Position numbers and translations under genes: made by a program | Notes under the pieces: model-generated | Databases searched by the model: none | What the model saw: only the letters and a program-made list of their open reading frames with translations | Told to the model about the DNA's origin: nothing | Origin: Pseudomonadota bacterium | GTDB taxonomy: Bacteria; Pseudomonadota; Alphaproteobacteria; Reyranellales; Reyranellaceae | NCBI GenBank assembly: GCA_023436825.1 | Contig: JAEZHS010000215.1 | Coordinates: 1-15,655, forward strand | Reading direction: 5' to 3' | Length of the DNA: 15,655 bases | Shown: piece by piece, positions 1 through 9,988 of the stretch | How positions within the stretch are numbered: position 1 is the first letter of the stretch | Layout of the letters: every line of letters begins with the position of its first letter

Positions 1-1
1 G

Positions 2-1057
2 CGCAAGATCGCAGCGACCGAAAAAGGCTGGTTGCCGGAGAACTGGGCGCAGATGGCCGAGCTGGGCTGGCTCGGCATGTCGTTCTCGGAGGAAGATGGC
101 GGCTACGGCGGCGGCCCGATCGAGACCATGATCGTCATGGAGCAGTTCGGCAAAGGCCTGGTGCTGGAGCCGTTCCTGCCGACCGTGGTGCTGGGCGGCG
201 GCATGATCGCCAAGGCGGGCTCCAAGGCCCAGAAGGACGCGCTGCTCGCTCCGATGATCGAGGGCAAGAAGCAGTTCGCCTTCGCCTGGCTGGAGCGCCA
301 GTCGCGCTACAATCTGGCCGACGTGTCGCTCAAGGCGACCAAGGAAGGCGGCGGCTGGTCGCTGTCGGGCCACAAGGGCGTCGTCTACAACGCACCGTCG
401 GCCGACCACATCATCGTGCTCGCCCGCACCTCGGGCGGCGCCCGCGAGGAGAAGGGGCTGACCTTGTTCGTCGTCGACGGCAAGGCCAAGGGCATCACGC
501 GCCGCGACTACCCGACCCAGGACGCGCTGCGCGCCTCCGAGCTCACCTTCGACAAGGTCTCGGTCGGCGCCGACGCCGTGCTGGGCAAGGTCGATGACGC
601 CTTCGCCGTGGTCGAGGACACGGTCGATCATGCCATCGTGGCGCTCTGTGCCGAGGCCACCGGCTGCATGGACGCGATCAACGCCGCGACGCTGGAGTAC
701 ATCAAGACCCGCAAGCAATTCGGCGTGCCGATCGGCAAGTTCCAGGTGCTTCAGCATCGCATGGTCGACTGCTTCACCAACGCCCAGGAAGCGCGCTCGA
801 TGACGCTGATGGCCTCGCTCAAGATCGACGACAAGGATCCCGTCGTGCGCCGCAAGGCCGCCTCGGGCGCCAAGGTTCAGATCGGCAAGTCGGGCAAGTT
901 CTGCGGCCAGAGTGCGGTGCAGATGCACGGCGGCATGGGCGTCACCGACGAACTCTCGGTCAGCCATTACTTCAAGCGGTTGACCATGATCGACCTGATG
1001 TTCGGCAGCCAGCAGCATCATCTGACGCGCTACAGCAATCTCGCCATGGCGGCGTGA
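2..1057 (+). CDS. Acyl-CoA dehydrogenase, pimeloyl-CoA dehydrogenase small-subunit-like (5' end outside window)
   Basis: The frame is open from base 2, so the gene begins upstream; 351 residues of a roughly 380-residue family are visible. Seen: the acyl-CoA dehydrogenase fold, with a central beta domain (substrate-recognition stretch ending SGHKGVVYNA), a C-terminal helical domain with TRKQFGVPIGKFQVLQHR, and the late QMHGGMGVTDE motif that contacts FAD in the family. Overall it resembles the small subunit of heteromeric pimeloyl-CoA dehydrogenase (PimD type), which oxidises dicarboxylyl- or acyl-CoA to the 2-enoyl-CoA. The canonical catalytic glutamate of the YEGT motif is replaced by Phe (codon 1001-1003, MFGS), and the alternative helix-G glutamate of isovaleryl-CoA dehydrogenase also looks absent. 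It may therefore be the partner subunit of a heteromer. A terminator-like hairpin follows. The family call is firm; the substrate is inferred. Confidence 0.9.
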   Translation, partial: RKIAATEKGWLPENWAQMAELGWLGMSFSEEDGGYGGGPIETMIVMEQFGKGLVLEPFLPTVVLGGGMIAKAGSKAQKDALLAPMIEGKKQFAFAWLERQSRYNLADVSLKATKEGGGWSLSGHKGVVYNAPSADHIIVLARTSGGAREEKGLTLFVVDGKAKGITRRDYPTQDALRASELTFDKVSVGADAVLGKVDDAFAVVEDTVDHAIVALCAEATGCMDAINAATLEYIKTRKQFGVPIGKFQVLQHRMVDCFTNAQEARSMTLMASLKIDDKDPVVRRKAASGAKVQIGKSGKFCGQSAVQMHGGMGVTDELSVSHYFKRLTMIDLMFGSQQHHLTRYSNLAMAA

Positions 1058-1078
1058 TCTTCAAAGGCGCTGTCTTCG

Positions 1079-1107
1079 AGGCGCGCCATGCCAGTGGCGC
1101 GCCTTTC
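1079..1107 (+). terminator. Rho-independent-like hairpin after the acyl-CoA dehydrogenase gene
   Basis: AGGCGCGCCA (1079-1088) and TGGCGCGCCT (1095-1104) form a perfect 10-bp GC-rich stem with a 6-nt loop (TGCCAG), followed by a short T-rich stretch (TTTCT). It starts 21 nt after the acyl-CoA dehydrogenase stop. The T tract is short, so termination efficiency is uncertain. Confidence 0.6.
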
Positions 1108-1112
1108 TCGTC

Positions 1113-2066
1113 ATGAGCGCCATCATCGACATCATCGTGCCGGTCTTCGGCACGGTCGCCGTCGGCTGGGCGCTCGGCCGTTGGCTGCTTACCCCTGACG
1201 GCCTGCGCGGCCTGACCCAGGTCGCCTTCTATGCGCTGTTCCCGGCGCTGCTCTTCCGTTCGATGGCCAGGGTTCGGCTCGAAGCGCTCGAGCCCGACAT
1301 CATCGTCGTGTTCTTCGGCACCGGGCTGCTGCTCTTCTTCCTGCTGATGCCGCTCGGCCGTGCCCTCGGCATGAGGCTCAGCGACCAGTCGGTGTTCGCG
1401 CTTTCCGGCACCTTCGCCAACGGCGTCGGGATCGGCATTCCCTTCATCACCTATGCGTTCGGCGAGGCCGGCCTGGTGCCGCTGCTGATGATCATCAGCG
1501 TCAATTCGCTGATCATGCTGACGCTCTGCTCGTTCCTGCTGGAGATCGGCTCGGGAGGCGGCGGTGGACGGCTGCTGGCCAAGCTCGGCGGCGCGGCGCT
1601 GATGATGATGAAGCACCCGGTGATTCCGTCGATCTTCGCCGGGCTTGCCTGGGCCGAGCTGACGTCGCTGGTTCCCGGCCTCGGCATGCCGGTCGTGATC
1701 GACAAGGTCCTGCAGGCCCTGGCGCTGGCCGCACCGCCGTGCGGCTTGATCATGGCCGGCGCCTCGCTCGCCCATGTCGGGCTGAAGGAGCACTGGCAGC
1801 CCGCCGCCGTTGCAACCGTCGTGAAGCTCGCCGTCATGCCGCTGATGGTGTGGGCAGCCGGCCGCTACGTCTTCGCGCTCGATCCGCTGTGGCTCACCGT
1901 GGCCACCTTGAACGCCGCGCTGCCCGCCGGCGCCAACGTCTATCTCGTGGCCCAGCTCTATCGGACGGGCGTCGGGCTCGCGACCAACGCCGTCGTCATC
2001 TCGACCGGCGCCAGCGTCTTCACGCTGTCGGGCGTGCTGTTGCTCCTCGGCGTGCAAACCCGTTAG
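1113..2066 (+). CDS. AEC (auxin efflux carrier) family transporter
   Basis: A 317-residue, very hydrophobic protein of normal length for AEC/malonate-type permeases of the inner membrane. Roughly ten membrane segments can be read. The first begins right after the start (IIDIIVPVFGTVAVGWALG); others include IIVVFFGTGLLLFFLLMPLG, LVPLLMIISVNSLIMLTL and ISTGASVFTLSGVLLLLG. Family-typical pieces are the FALFPALLFRS-like stretch (here YALFPALLFRSMA), the LSGTFANGVGIGIPF stretch and the C-terminal AALPAGANVYLVAQLY motif. AEC members move organic acids, malonate or other anions; the substrate here cannot be told. No Shine-Dalgarno is visible and the ATG lies only 8 nt after the hairpin stem at 1079-1104. 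It is followed after 22 nt by the dioxygenase gene, so the two are probably co-transcribed. Confidence 0.88.
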   Translation: MSAIIDIIVPVFGTVAVGWALGRWLLTPDGLRGLTQVAFYALFPALLFRSMARVRLEALEPDIIVVFFGTGLLLFFLLMPLGRALGMRLSDQSVFALSGTFANGVGIGIPFITYAFGEAGLVPLLMIISVNSLIMLTLCSFLLEIGSGGGGGRLLAKLGGAALMMMKHPVIPSIFAGLAWAELTSLVPGLGMPVVIDKVLQALALAAPPCGLIMAGASLAHVGLKEHWQPAAVATVVKLAVMPLMVWAAGRYVFALDPLWLTVATLNAALPAGANVYLVAQLYRTGVGLATNAVVISTGASVFTLSGVLLLLGVQTR

Positions 2067-2088
2067 TCTCCACGACGGAGGTAACGCC

Positions 2089-2946
2089 ATGGCATACGAG
2101 ACGGTACAGGTGCGCAAGCTCACCGGCGGCTGCGGCGCTGAGGTTCTGGGCGTCGATCTCAATGCGATGAGCAATCGCCAATGGGACGAGGTGCAGGCGG
2201 CCTTCACCGAGCATGGCGTCATCTTCTTCCGTGACCAGAAACTCACGCCCGAGCAGCACCTCGAGTTCGCGCGGCGCTGGGCGCCGATCGACGTCAACCG
2301 CTTCTTCAAGGCGGTGGCGGGCTATCCCGAGATCGCCGAAGTGCGCAAGGAGCCCGAGCAGAAGACCAACATCGGCGGCGGCTGGCACACCGATCACAGC
2401 TACGATCCCGAGCCGGCGATGGGCTCGATCCTGCTGGCGCGCGAGCTGCCGGAGGAGGGCGGCGACACGCTGTTCGCCAACATGTACCGCGCCTTCGAGA
2501 CCCTATCGCCCGGCCTGCAGCACACGCTGGAAGGCATGAAGGCCGTGCACGGCTCGGCGCACATCTTCGGCGCCAAGGGCGTCAATGCCGCCAACCCCGA
2601 AGGAGCCAGCCGCTACGGCAATCAGCATCTGGTGGGCGACGACGTCGTGCACCCGGTGGTGATCCGCCATCCCTTGAGCGGCCGCAAGTCGCTCTACGTC
2701 AATCCGGCCTTCACCTTGCGCTTCGACGGCTGGTCGGCCGAGGACAGCCGGCCGCTGCTGGAATATCTCTATCGCCACGCGTCGCGGCCGGAGTTCACCT
2801 GCCGCTTCCGCTGGCGCGAGGGCTCGATCGCCTTCTGGGACAACCGCGCGACCTGGCACTACGCCGCCAACGACTACAGCGGCGAGCGCCGGCTGATGCA
2901 TCGCATCACCGTCGCCGGCTGCGCCCTGCAACCGGCGACGGCGTGA
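2089..2946 (+). CDS. TauD/TfdA-family Fe(II)/2-oxoglutarate-dependent dioxygenase
   Basis: A 285-residue cytosolic oxygenase, the usual length for the TauD/TfdA family, which couples 2-oxoglutarate decarboxylation to hydroxylation of a small substrate. The iron triad is complete: His100 and Asp102 in GWHTDHSYDPEP, and His257 in WDNRATWHYA. Arg268, 11 residues after the distal His, matches the 2-oxoglutarate-binding Arg of TauD, and Arg272 matches the TauD Arg that holds the sulfonate. However, the TauD substrate-pocket His region (ELHIHP) reads WAPIDVNRF here, so taurine is not a safe substrate call; other sulfonates, sulfate esters, aryloxyacids or unrelated acids are possible. The start is fixed by GGAGGT at 2077-2082, 6 nt before the ATG. 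It follows the AEC transporter closely, which may move its substrate. It ends 9 nt from the convergent DUF992 gene. Confidence 0.9.
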   Translation: MAYETVQVRKLTGGCGAEVLGVDLNAMSNRQWDEVQAAFTEHGVIFFRDQKLTPEQHLEFARRWAPIDVNRFFKAVAGYPEIAEVRKEPEQKTNIGGGWHTDHSYDPEPAMGSILLARELPEEGGDTLFANMYRAFETLSPGLQHTLEGMKAVHGSAHIFGAKGVNAANPEGASRYGNQHLVGDDVVHPVVIRHPLSGRKSLYVNPAFTLRFDGWSAEDSRPLLEYLYRHASRPEFTCRFRWREGSIAFWDNRATWHYAANDYSGERRLMHRITVAGCALQPATA

Positions 2947-2955
2947 TCGTCCGTC

Positions 2956-3468
2956 CTAAGGCTTTAGCTTGATGGTCATGGCGGCGACGCCGGTCGCGAG
3001 GTTGTAGCCCGCATCCTTGATCACGCCCGAGGCCACCATGCCGATCTCGGCATTGGGGCCGCCATAGATCCAGTTGCCGCCGGCCTGCTGGCCCGCCGCC
3101 ACCGTGCCTTGCTCGCCGACATAGGTGCCGCTCAGGTCATTGACGCCGCGTACCGACCCCAGCGAGTAGACACGCCAGATCGTGTGGACGGCCCTGGTGT
3201 AGCCGATATCGATGCCGACCTTGTCGATCGTGCCCGTGTACTGCGCGCTCGCGGTGCCTTCCTTGTTGAGGAACACGCAGTCGAGGCTCTTCTGCGAAGC
3301 CAGAACATAGCCGGTGCTGCCGCCGACGTTGCAGCTCAGCGAGCCGATGTAGATGCGGGAATTGGCGTTGGTGACGTTGAGCTGCTGCGGCGACGACTGG
3401 CTCATGGTGCAGGCACCGACGGTCGCGGCGAGGGTTGCCGCGACGGCGGCCTTGACGATCAGTTTCAT
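2956..3468 (-). CDS. DUF992-family probable lipoprotein
   Basis: A 170-residue exported protein. The N-terminus MKLIVKAAVAATLAATVGAC is a signal sequence ending in a lipobox-like VGAC, so Cys20 is a plausible lipidation site; simple signal-peptidase I cleavage cannot be excluded. The rest fits DUF992: IGSLSCNVGGSTGYVLASQK, a CVF strand, YTGTIDKVGIDIGYT, LSGTYVGEQGTVAAG, and the closing GYNLATGVAAMTIKL. The family is periplasmic or surface-exposed and has no established function. The frame stays open upstream to 4326, but that part is antisense-like arginine-rich sequence over the neighbouring gene. The start at 3468 is chosen for the signal peptide and an AAGGAG (3481-3486) about 12 nt upstream, a rather long spacing. 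Its stop is 9 nt from the convergent dioxygenase stop, with no room for a terminator. Confidence 0.82.
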   Translation of the reverse strand: MKLIVKAAVAATLAATVGACTMSQSSPQQLNVTNANSRIYIGSLSCNVGGSTGYVLASQKSLDCVFLNKEGTASAQYTGTIDKVGIDIGYTRAVHTIWRVYSLGSVRGVNDLSGTYVGEQGTVAAGQQAGGNWIYGGPNAEIGMVASGVIKDAGYNLATGVAAMTIKLKP

Positions 3469-3563
3469 GGGTATCCGTATCTCCTTACGCCGCCCGAGTA
3501 TGGCACAACGCGCAGCGGCGCAAGCGAGACTTGGGTGCATAGGTAGATACGTGCGGTCAACGG

Positions 3564-4289
3564 CTAACGCAGCGCCTGCCACAAAAGGGCAAGGCCCGAG
3601 ATCACCATCACGACGTCCAGCATGTATTGGAAGGCGGTCACGCTCAGCCGCTCGACGATCAGGCGGGCAAGGTAGGTGCCGGCCATCACCGAGGAGCCGG
3701 AGATCAGGCCCTTGACGACGATGTCGGTCGGCAGGGCGCCGAACTGCCGGAACTTCAGGGCCTTGATGATATAGAGGGCGAGCGAGCCCGCCGCTTCGGT
3801 AGCGATGAAGGCACCCTTGACCAGGCCGTAGGCGGCGAAGGTCGGCACGCTGAGCGGGCCGGTCGAAACGACGATGCCCGTCAGGAAGCCGATGACGGCG
3901 CCGGCGATCACGAGTCCGCCGAAGCCGATCGTCATGTTGCGTGACGCGAGCCAGCGGCGGCCCGGCACCATGGCCAGGAAGAAGACGCCGAGCGCCACCT
4001 CGACGGTGTTCTCCGGCAGGATGAGCAGGGTGCGCGCGCCCAGCGCCGCCGCGGGGATACCTCCCAGCGCGTAGGCGCCGACGGCGCGCCAGTCGATCTC
4101 GCGCCACCACGAGGTGATCTTGGCGAAGTTCGACATCAGGGCGACGATCGCCATGATGGGCACGGCCTCGCGCGGACCGAAGACGATGACCAGGACAGGC
4201 AGCAGGATGACCGTGGCGCCGGTACCGACGATGCCGCTGACGGTGCCCGCGACGAAGCCGACGGCCAGGACAAGGGCGTAGCTCATCAT
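3564..4289 (-). CDS. TSUP (TauE/SafE-like) family membrane permease
   Basis: A 241-residue inner-membrane protein of the TSUP family (sulfite exporter TauE/SafE), close to the usual 250 residues. Seen: the N-terminal FVAGTVSGIVGTGATVILLPVL repeat motif, about seven to eight hydrophobic segments, and the second-half counterpart around FLTGIVVSTGPLSVPTFAAYG. The family exports sulfite, sulfonates or organosulfur anions, but many members have unknown substrates. Two ATG codons in tandem (4289 and 4286) could start it. No proper Shine-Dalgarno precedes either one; the bases directly upstream belong to a REPIN-like palindrome whose outer arm supplies only a GGAAG abutting the first ATG. It lies 79 nt downstream of the metH C-terminal gene on the same strand and probably depends on read-through from that operon or on a promoter inside metH. 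Confidence 0.85.
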   Translation of the reverse strand: MMSYALVLAVGFVAGTVSGIVGTGATVILLPVLVIVFGPREAVPIMAIVALMSNFAKITSWWREIDWRAVGAYALGGIPAAALGARTLLILPENTVEVALGVFFLAMVPGRRWLASRNMTIGFGGLVIAGAVIGFLTGIVVSTGPLSVPTFAAYGLVKGAFIATEAAGSLALYIIKALKFRQFGALPTDIVVKGLISGSSVMAGTYLARLIVERLSVTAFQYMLDVVMVISGLALLWQALR

Positions 4290-4355
4290 CTTCCGGACCG
4301 CGAGCCTCCGGCTCGCTCAAGCTCATGAGCGAGCGGGACGCTCGCGGTCCGGAAG
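4290..4355. repeat. REPIN-like double palindrome between metH C-part and the TSUP gene
   Basis: The two outer arms CTTCCGGACCGCGAGC (4290-4305) and GCTCGCGGTCCGGAAG (4340-4355) are perfect inverse complements. The inverted repeat continues to the centre: 4290-4321 pairs with 4324-4355 with 29 of 32 positions matching. Inside each half sits its own small hairpin: GCGAGCC-TCC-GGCTCGC at 4300-4316 and GCGAGCG-GGA-CGCTCGC at 4329-4345. This is two REP hairpins in inverted orientation, the layout of a REPIN. No RAYT transposase gene is in the window, and genome-wide copy number cannot be judged here. Confidence 0.75.
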
Positions 4356-4368
4356 AGCATGAGGTGCA

Positions 4369-7010
<2,642 letters not shown>

Positions 7011-7011
<1 letters not shown>

Positions 7012-8066
7012 CAGAAGAAACTCGCCGCCTCCATGCCGGAAAGACGCAGCGCCGGGGGCAGGGCGTGCCACTGGCGCGGCTTCACGTCCTTGACCGCCTC
7101 GGCGATCGCCTTGATATGCGCCGGCGTCGTGCCGCAGCAGCCGCCGACCACGTTCAACCAGCCGTTCTCGGCCCAGCCCTTGACCAGCTTGGCCGTCATC
7201 TCCGGCGGCTCGTCATAGGCGCCGAGCTCGTTGGGCAGGCCGGCGTTGGGATAGACACAGAGCATGCCCTCGACCTGCGGGTTGAGCGCGTTCACGTAAG
7301 GATGCAGTTCGGTCGCGCCGAAGCTGCAGTTCAGGCCCATGGTCAGCGGCTTGGCATGCCGCACCGAGTGCCAGAACGCCTCGACCGTCTGGCCCGACAG
7401 GTTGCGGCCGGCGAGGTCGGTCAGGGTCATGGAGACCATGACCGGCAATTCCTCGCCACGGGCTTCGGCGGCTTCGTCGGCAGCGACCAGGGCGGCCTTG
7501 GCGTTCAGCGTGTCGAACACCGTCTCGATCAGGATGAAGTCGACGCCGCCATCGAGCAGGCCGTCGATCTGCTCCCGATAGATGCCCTTGACCTCGTCGA
7601 AGGTCACGGCGCGATAGCCGGGATCGTTGACGTTCGGCGATACCGACAGCGTCTTGTTGGTGGGCCCGAGCGCGCCCACGACGAAGCGCGGCTTGTCGGG
7701 ATTCCTGGCCGTGGCCGCATCGGCGCAGGCCCGGGTGAGCTTGGCGGCCGCCAGGTTCACCTCGCGCGCCATGTCGGCGATGCCGTAATCGGAGAGGCTG
7801 ATGGCGTTGGCATTGAAGGTGTTGGTCGCCAGGATGTCGGCGCCGGCGTCGATATAGGCGTTGCAGATCTCGCCCACGACATCGGGGCGCGTCAGGTTAA
7901 GAAGGTCGTTGTTGCCTTTCTGGTCGTGCGTGAACGACCGACCGCCGCGGAAGCCCTCCTCGTCGAGGCGATAGGTCTGGATCATCGAGCCATAGGGCCC
8001 GTCCTTGACCAGGATCCTTTCGCTGCCGATCTCGCGCAGCAACTCGGCTTTCTCGGCGCGATTCAT
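7011..8066 (-). CDS. metH: Methionine synthase N-terminal part: zinc-dependent homocysteine S-methyltransferase
   Basis: A 351-residue (beta/alpha)8 homocysteine-binding module, equal to residues 1 to about 350 of full-length MetH. The zinc ligands are all present: Cys247 (LTMGLNC) and Cys310-Cys311 ([10 protein letters not shown]). These carry the same residue numbers as the E. coli enzyme's ligands. Other family marks are the DGPYGSMIQ start, [13 protein letters not shown], and [11 protein letters not shown]. The protein ends in [11 protein letters not shown], just where the interdomain linker of undivided MetH begins. Alone it would bind and activate homocysteine but would need the B12 module encoded by the next gene as methyl donor. 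The ATG at 8066 overlaps the metF stop by 4 nt (ATGA), and the stop overlaps the next ATG by 1 nt. The break sits at a domain border and both halves look intact, so this is a natural split rather than decay. Confidence 0.93.
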
Positions 8067-8983
8067 TGTGGGCGCACTCCCAGCAGGTGGCAGATCGCGA
8101 AAGTGAGATCGGCGCGGTTCAGCGTATAGAAGTGGAACTGGTCGACGCCTTCATCGCGCAGGCGGCGACAAAGATCGCCCGCCACCGTGGCGGCGATCAT
8201 GCGGCGGGTTTCGATATCGTCGTCCAGCCCGTCGAACATGTTGGCGAGCCAGGACGGCACCTTGGAACCGCACAGCCCGGCCATCTTGGTGATGCCCTGG
8301 AAATTCGACACCGGCATGATGCCCGGCACGATCGGCACGTTGATGCCCGCTGCCGCGGCATGATCGCGGAATCGCAGGAAATCGTCGGCCTCGAAGAAGA
8401 ACTGGGTGATGCAACGGTCGGCGCCGGCATCGACCTTGCGCTTGAGATTGTCCAGATCGGCCTTGGTGTCGGCCGAATCGGGATGCTTCTCGGGATAGCA
8501 GGCGGCGCTGATCTGGAACGCACCGATCTTCTTCAGTCCGGCGATCAGTTCGGCGGCATTGGCGTAGCCGCCGGGATGGGGGCTGTACTTGCCGCCCATG
8601 CCGCCGGGCGGATCGCCGCGCAGTGCCACGATGTGGCGGATGCCGGCATCCCAATAGGCGCGCGCGATCTCGTCGATCTCGCCCTGGGTCGCGCCGACAC
8701 AGGTGAGGTGAGCCGCGGCATCGACCCCGGTCTCCTTCTTCAGCCGCGCGACGGTCTCGTGCGTGCGCTGGCGCGTCGAGCCGCCGGCGCCGTAGGTCAC
8801 CGAGAAGAATGTCGGCTTGAGCGGCGTGAGACGAGTCACGGTCTCCCACAGGGTGCGCTCGGCAGCCTCGGTCTTGGGCGGTGAGAACTCGAACGAAACC
8901 TTCAGCCGTTGTGGCGCGCGCGCGGGAAACTCGGCACCGGAGACACTGAACGGGCCGCCAAGGGGACCGGTATCGGGGCTCAT
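8063..8983 (-). CDS. metF: 5,10-methylenetetrahydrofolate reductase
   Basis: A 306-residue MetF, normal length. It reduces methylene-THF to 5-methyl-THF, using FAD and NAD(P)H, and so supplies the methyl group for the two metH products downstream. Seen: the N-terminal VSFEFSPPK with catalytic-type Glu32, FFSVTYGAGGSTRQRT, the HIVALRGDPPGG loop with Asp124 (equivalent to E. coli Asp120), SAACYPEKHPDS, ITQFFFEADDF, VPGIMPVSNF, and the closing FHFYTLNR. The start at 8983 is supported by GGAG about 7 nt upstream. This start overlaps the sahR stop by 4 nt (ATGA). A longer open frame to 9595 overlaps the sahR gene in another frame and has no family similarity, so it was not used. Confidence 0.96.
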   Translation of the reverse strand: MSPDTGPLGGPFSVSGAEFPARAPQRLKVSFEFSPPKTEAAERTLWETVTRLTPLKPTFFSVTYGAGGSTRQRTHETVARLKKETGVDAAAHLTCVGATQGEIDEIARAYWDAGIRHIVALRGDPPGGMGGKYSPHPGGYANAAELIAGLKKIGAFQISAACYPEKHPDSADTKADLDNLKRKVDAGADRCITQFFFEADDFLRFRDHAAAAGINVPIVPGIMPVSNFQGITKMAGLCGSKVPSWLANMFDGLDDDIETRRMIAATVAGDLCRRLRDEGVDQFHFYTLNRADLTFAICHLLGVRPQ

Positions 8984-9960
8984 CGGGAAACTCCATGGGC
9001 GGGGTGGGTGACGTGGCGCGCCGAGGTGCGCGCCGGCAGTTCGCGCTCGCCGCGCCAGATGCCGGTCATCAGGCGGCGGCCCGGGAAGTGGATCGGCTCG
9101 AGCGGATTCAAGCCGGCGCTGCGGAGCCAGCCCTGCACCTGGTTGTCGGCGAAGCCGAGATGGACATGAGCATGCTCGCGCTTCAGCTCGACCAGGTCGT
9201 GCGGCGAGAAGTCGACCACCAGGACGAGGCCGCCCGGCCGCACCACACGCGCCGCTTCGCCCAGCGCGGCCGCCGGATCGTCGGCGTAGTGCAGCACGTG
9301 ATGGATGGTGACCACATCGAAGGCGTCGGATTCGAAGGGCAGGGCGTACATGTCGCCCTGGCGGATATCGGCATTGTCGATGCCGGCCTTGGCGAGGTTG
9401 GCGCGCGCCAGCGCCAGCATCTCGCGCGACTGGTCGACGCCGACCGCCTGCTCGACCTTGGGCGCCAGCACTTCGAGCAGCCGGCCGGTGCCGGTGCCGA
9501 TGTCGAGCAGCCGGCGTGCGCCGATCGGCAGGTGATGGGCAAGGGCGCGCTCGATCTCGCGGTCGGCCACATGCAGGGCGCGCAGCTCGTCCCAACGCTG
9601 GGCATTGTCGCGGAAGAAACGCACCGCCGCGGTCTGCCGGCGCTGCTGCAGGGCATCGAGCCGGGCCCGGTCGGCGGCGATGCGGGCATGCTTGGGATCG
9701 AGCCGGCGCACGAACTCGCGCACCAGCGCTGCATCGTCGCCCGAGGTCACGAGCCGGAAGCGGGTGAACTGTGCCTCGCGGAAGCGCTCGAGCAGGCCCG
9801 CCTCGACCAGCAGCTTCAGATGGCGTGAGACCCGCGGCTGGCTCTGACCCAGCACATGCACGTAGTCGCTGACCGTCAGATCCTCGCGCGCCGCCAGCGC
9901 CAGGATACGCAGCCGCGTATCTTCGGCCGCTGCCCGCAGAAGGGTGAGGAGATGATCCAT
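8980..9960 (-). CDS. sahR: ArsR-type HTH regulator with C-terminal SAM-methyltransferase-like domain (SahR)
   Basis: A 326-residue two-domain protein. Residues 1-75 are an ArsR winged helix, with the recognition region around QSQPRVSRHLKLLVEAGLLE. Residues about 110-305 are a class I methyltransferase fold with an intact cofactor loop (LLDIGTGTGR, Asp153 to Gly159), the ribose-binding acidic residue in VGVDQS (Asp176), QGDMYALPF and VVRPGGLVLVVD. This is the architecture of SahR, a repressor of SAM-cycle genes whose methylase-like domain senses S-adenosylhomocysteine; repression is relieved when SAH rises. Its position as first gene before metF and both metH genes fits that role. The likely operator is the palindrome at 9973-9988, implying autoregulation. 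No Shine-Dalgarno lies before the ATG. Whether the domain retains any methyltransferase activity cannot be told. The SahR assignment rests on architecture plus context. Confidence 0.88.
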   Translation of the reverse strand: MDHLLTLLRAAAEDTRLRILALAAREDLTVSDYVHVLGQSQPRVSRHLKLLVEAGLLERFREAQFTRFRLVTSGDDAALVREFVRRLDPKHARIAADRARLDALQQRRQTAAVRFFRDNAQRWDELRALHVADREIERALAHHLPIGARRLLDIGTGTGRLLEVLAPKVEQAVGVDQSREMLALARANLAKAGIDNADIRQGDMYALPFESDAFDVVTIHHVLHYADDPAAALGEAARVVRPGGLVLVVDFSPHDLVELKREHAHVHLGFADNQVQGWLRSAGLNPLEPIHFPGRRLMTGIWRGERELPARTSARHVTHPAHGVSR

Positions 9961-9972
9961 GAACTGAAGAAT

Positions 9973-9988
9973 ATAAGCATATCTTTAT
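9973..9988. promoter_or_regulatory. Probable SahR operator (16-bp imperfect palindrome)
   Basis: ATAAGCATATCTTTAT reads as ATAA-N2-ATAT-N2-TTAT: twelve symmetric positions match, and the two N2 pairs are the imperfections. It is an AT-rich island in GC-rich DNA, 12 nt upstream of the sahR ATG on the minus strand. On that strand the -10-like sequences TATATT (9970-9975) and TATTCT (9968-9973) touch its edge, so a bound repressor would block the promoter. An ArsR-family dimer site of this shape and place is expected for autoregulation. That this is the SahR site is inferred. Confidence 0.65.

Noticed and set aside
972..2309. 445-codon open frame on the minus strand over the AEC transporter and dioxygenase
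   Set aside because: Low-complexity Arg/Glu/Gln/Ala composition typical of an antisense frame; both plus-strand genes here have clear family motifs.
3469..4326. Upstream open extension of the DUF992 frame
   Set aside because: Arginine-rich out-of-frame reading of the TSUP permease gene. The internal ATG at 3468 starts a proper signal peptide with a ribosome site upstream.
8984..9595. Long N-terminal extension of metF
   Set aside because: It overlaps sahR in another frame and has no MTHFR similarity; the ATG at 8983 has a GGAG ribosome site and gives a normal-length MetF.
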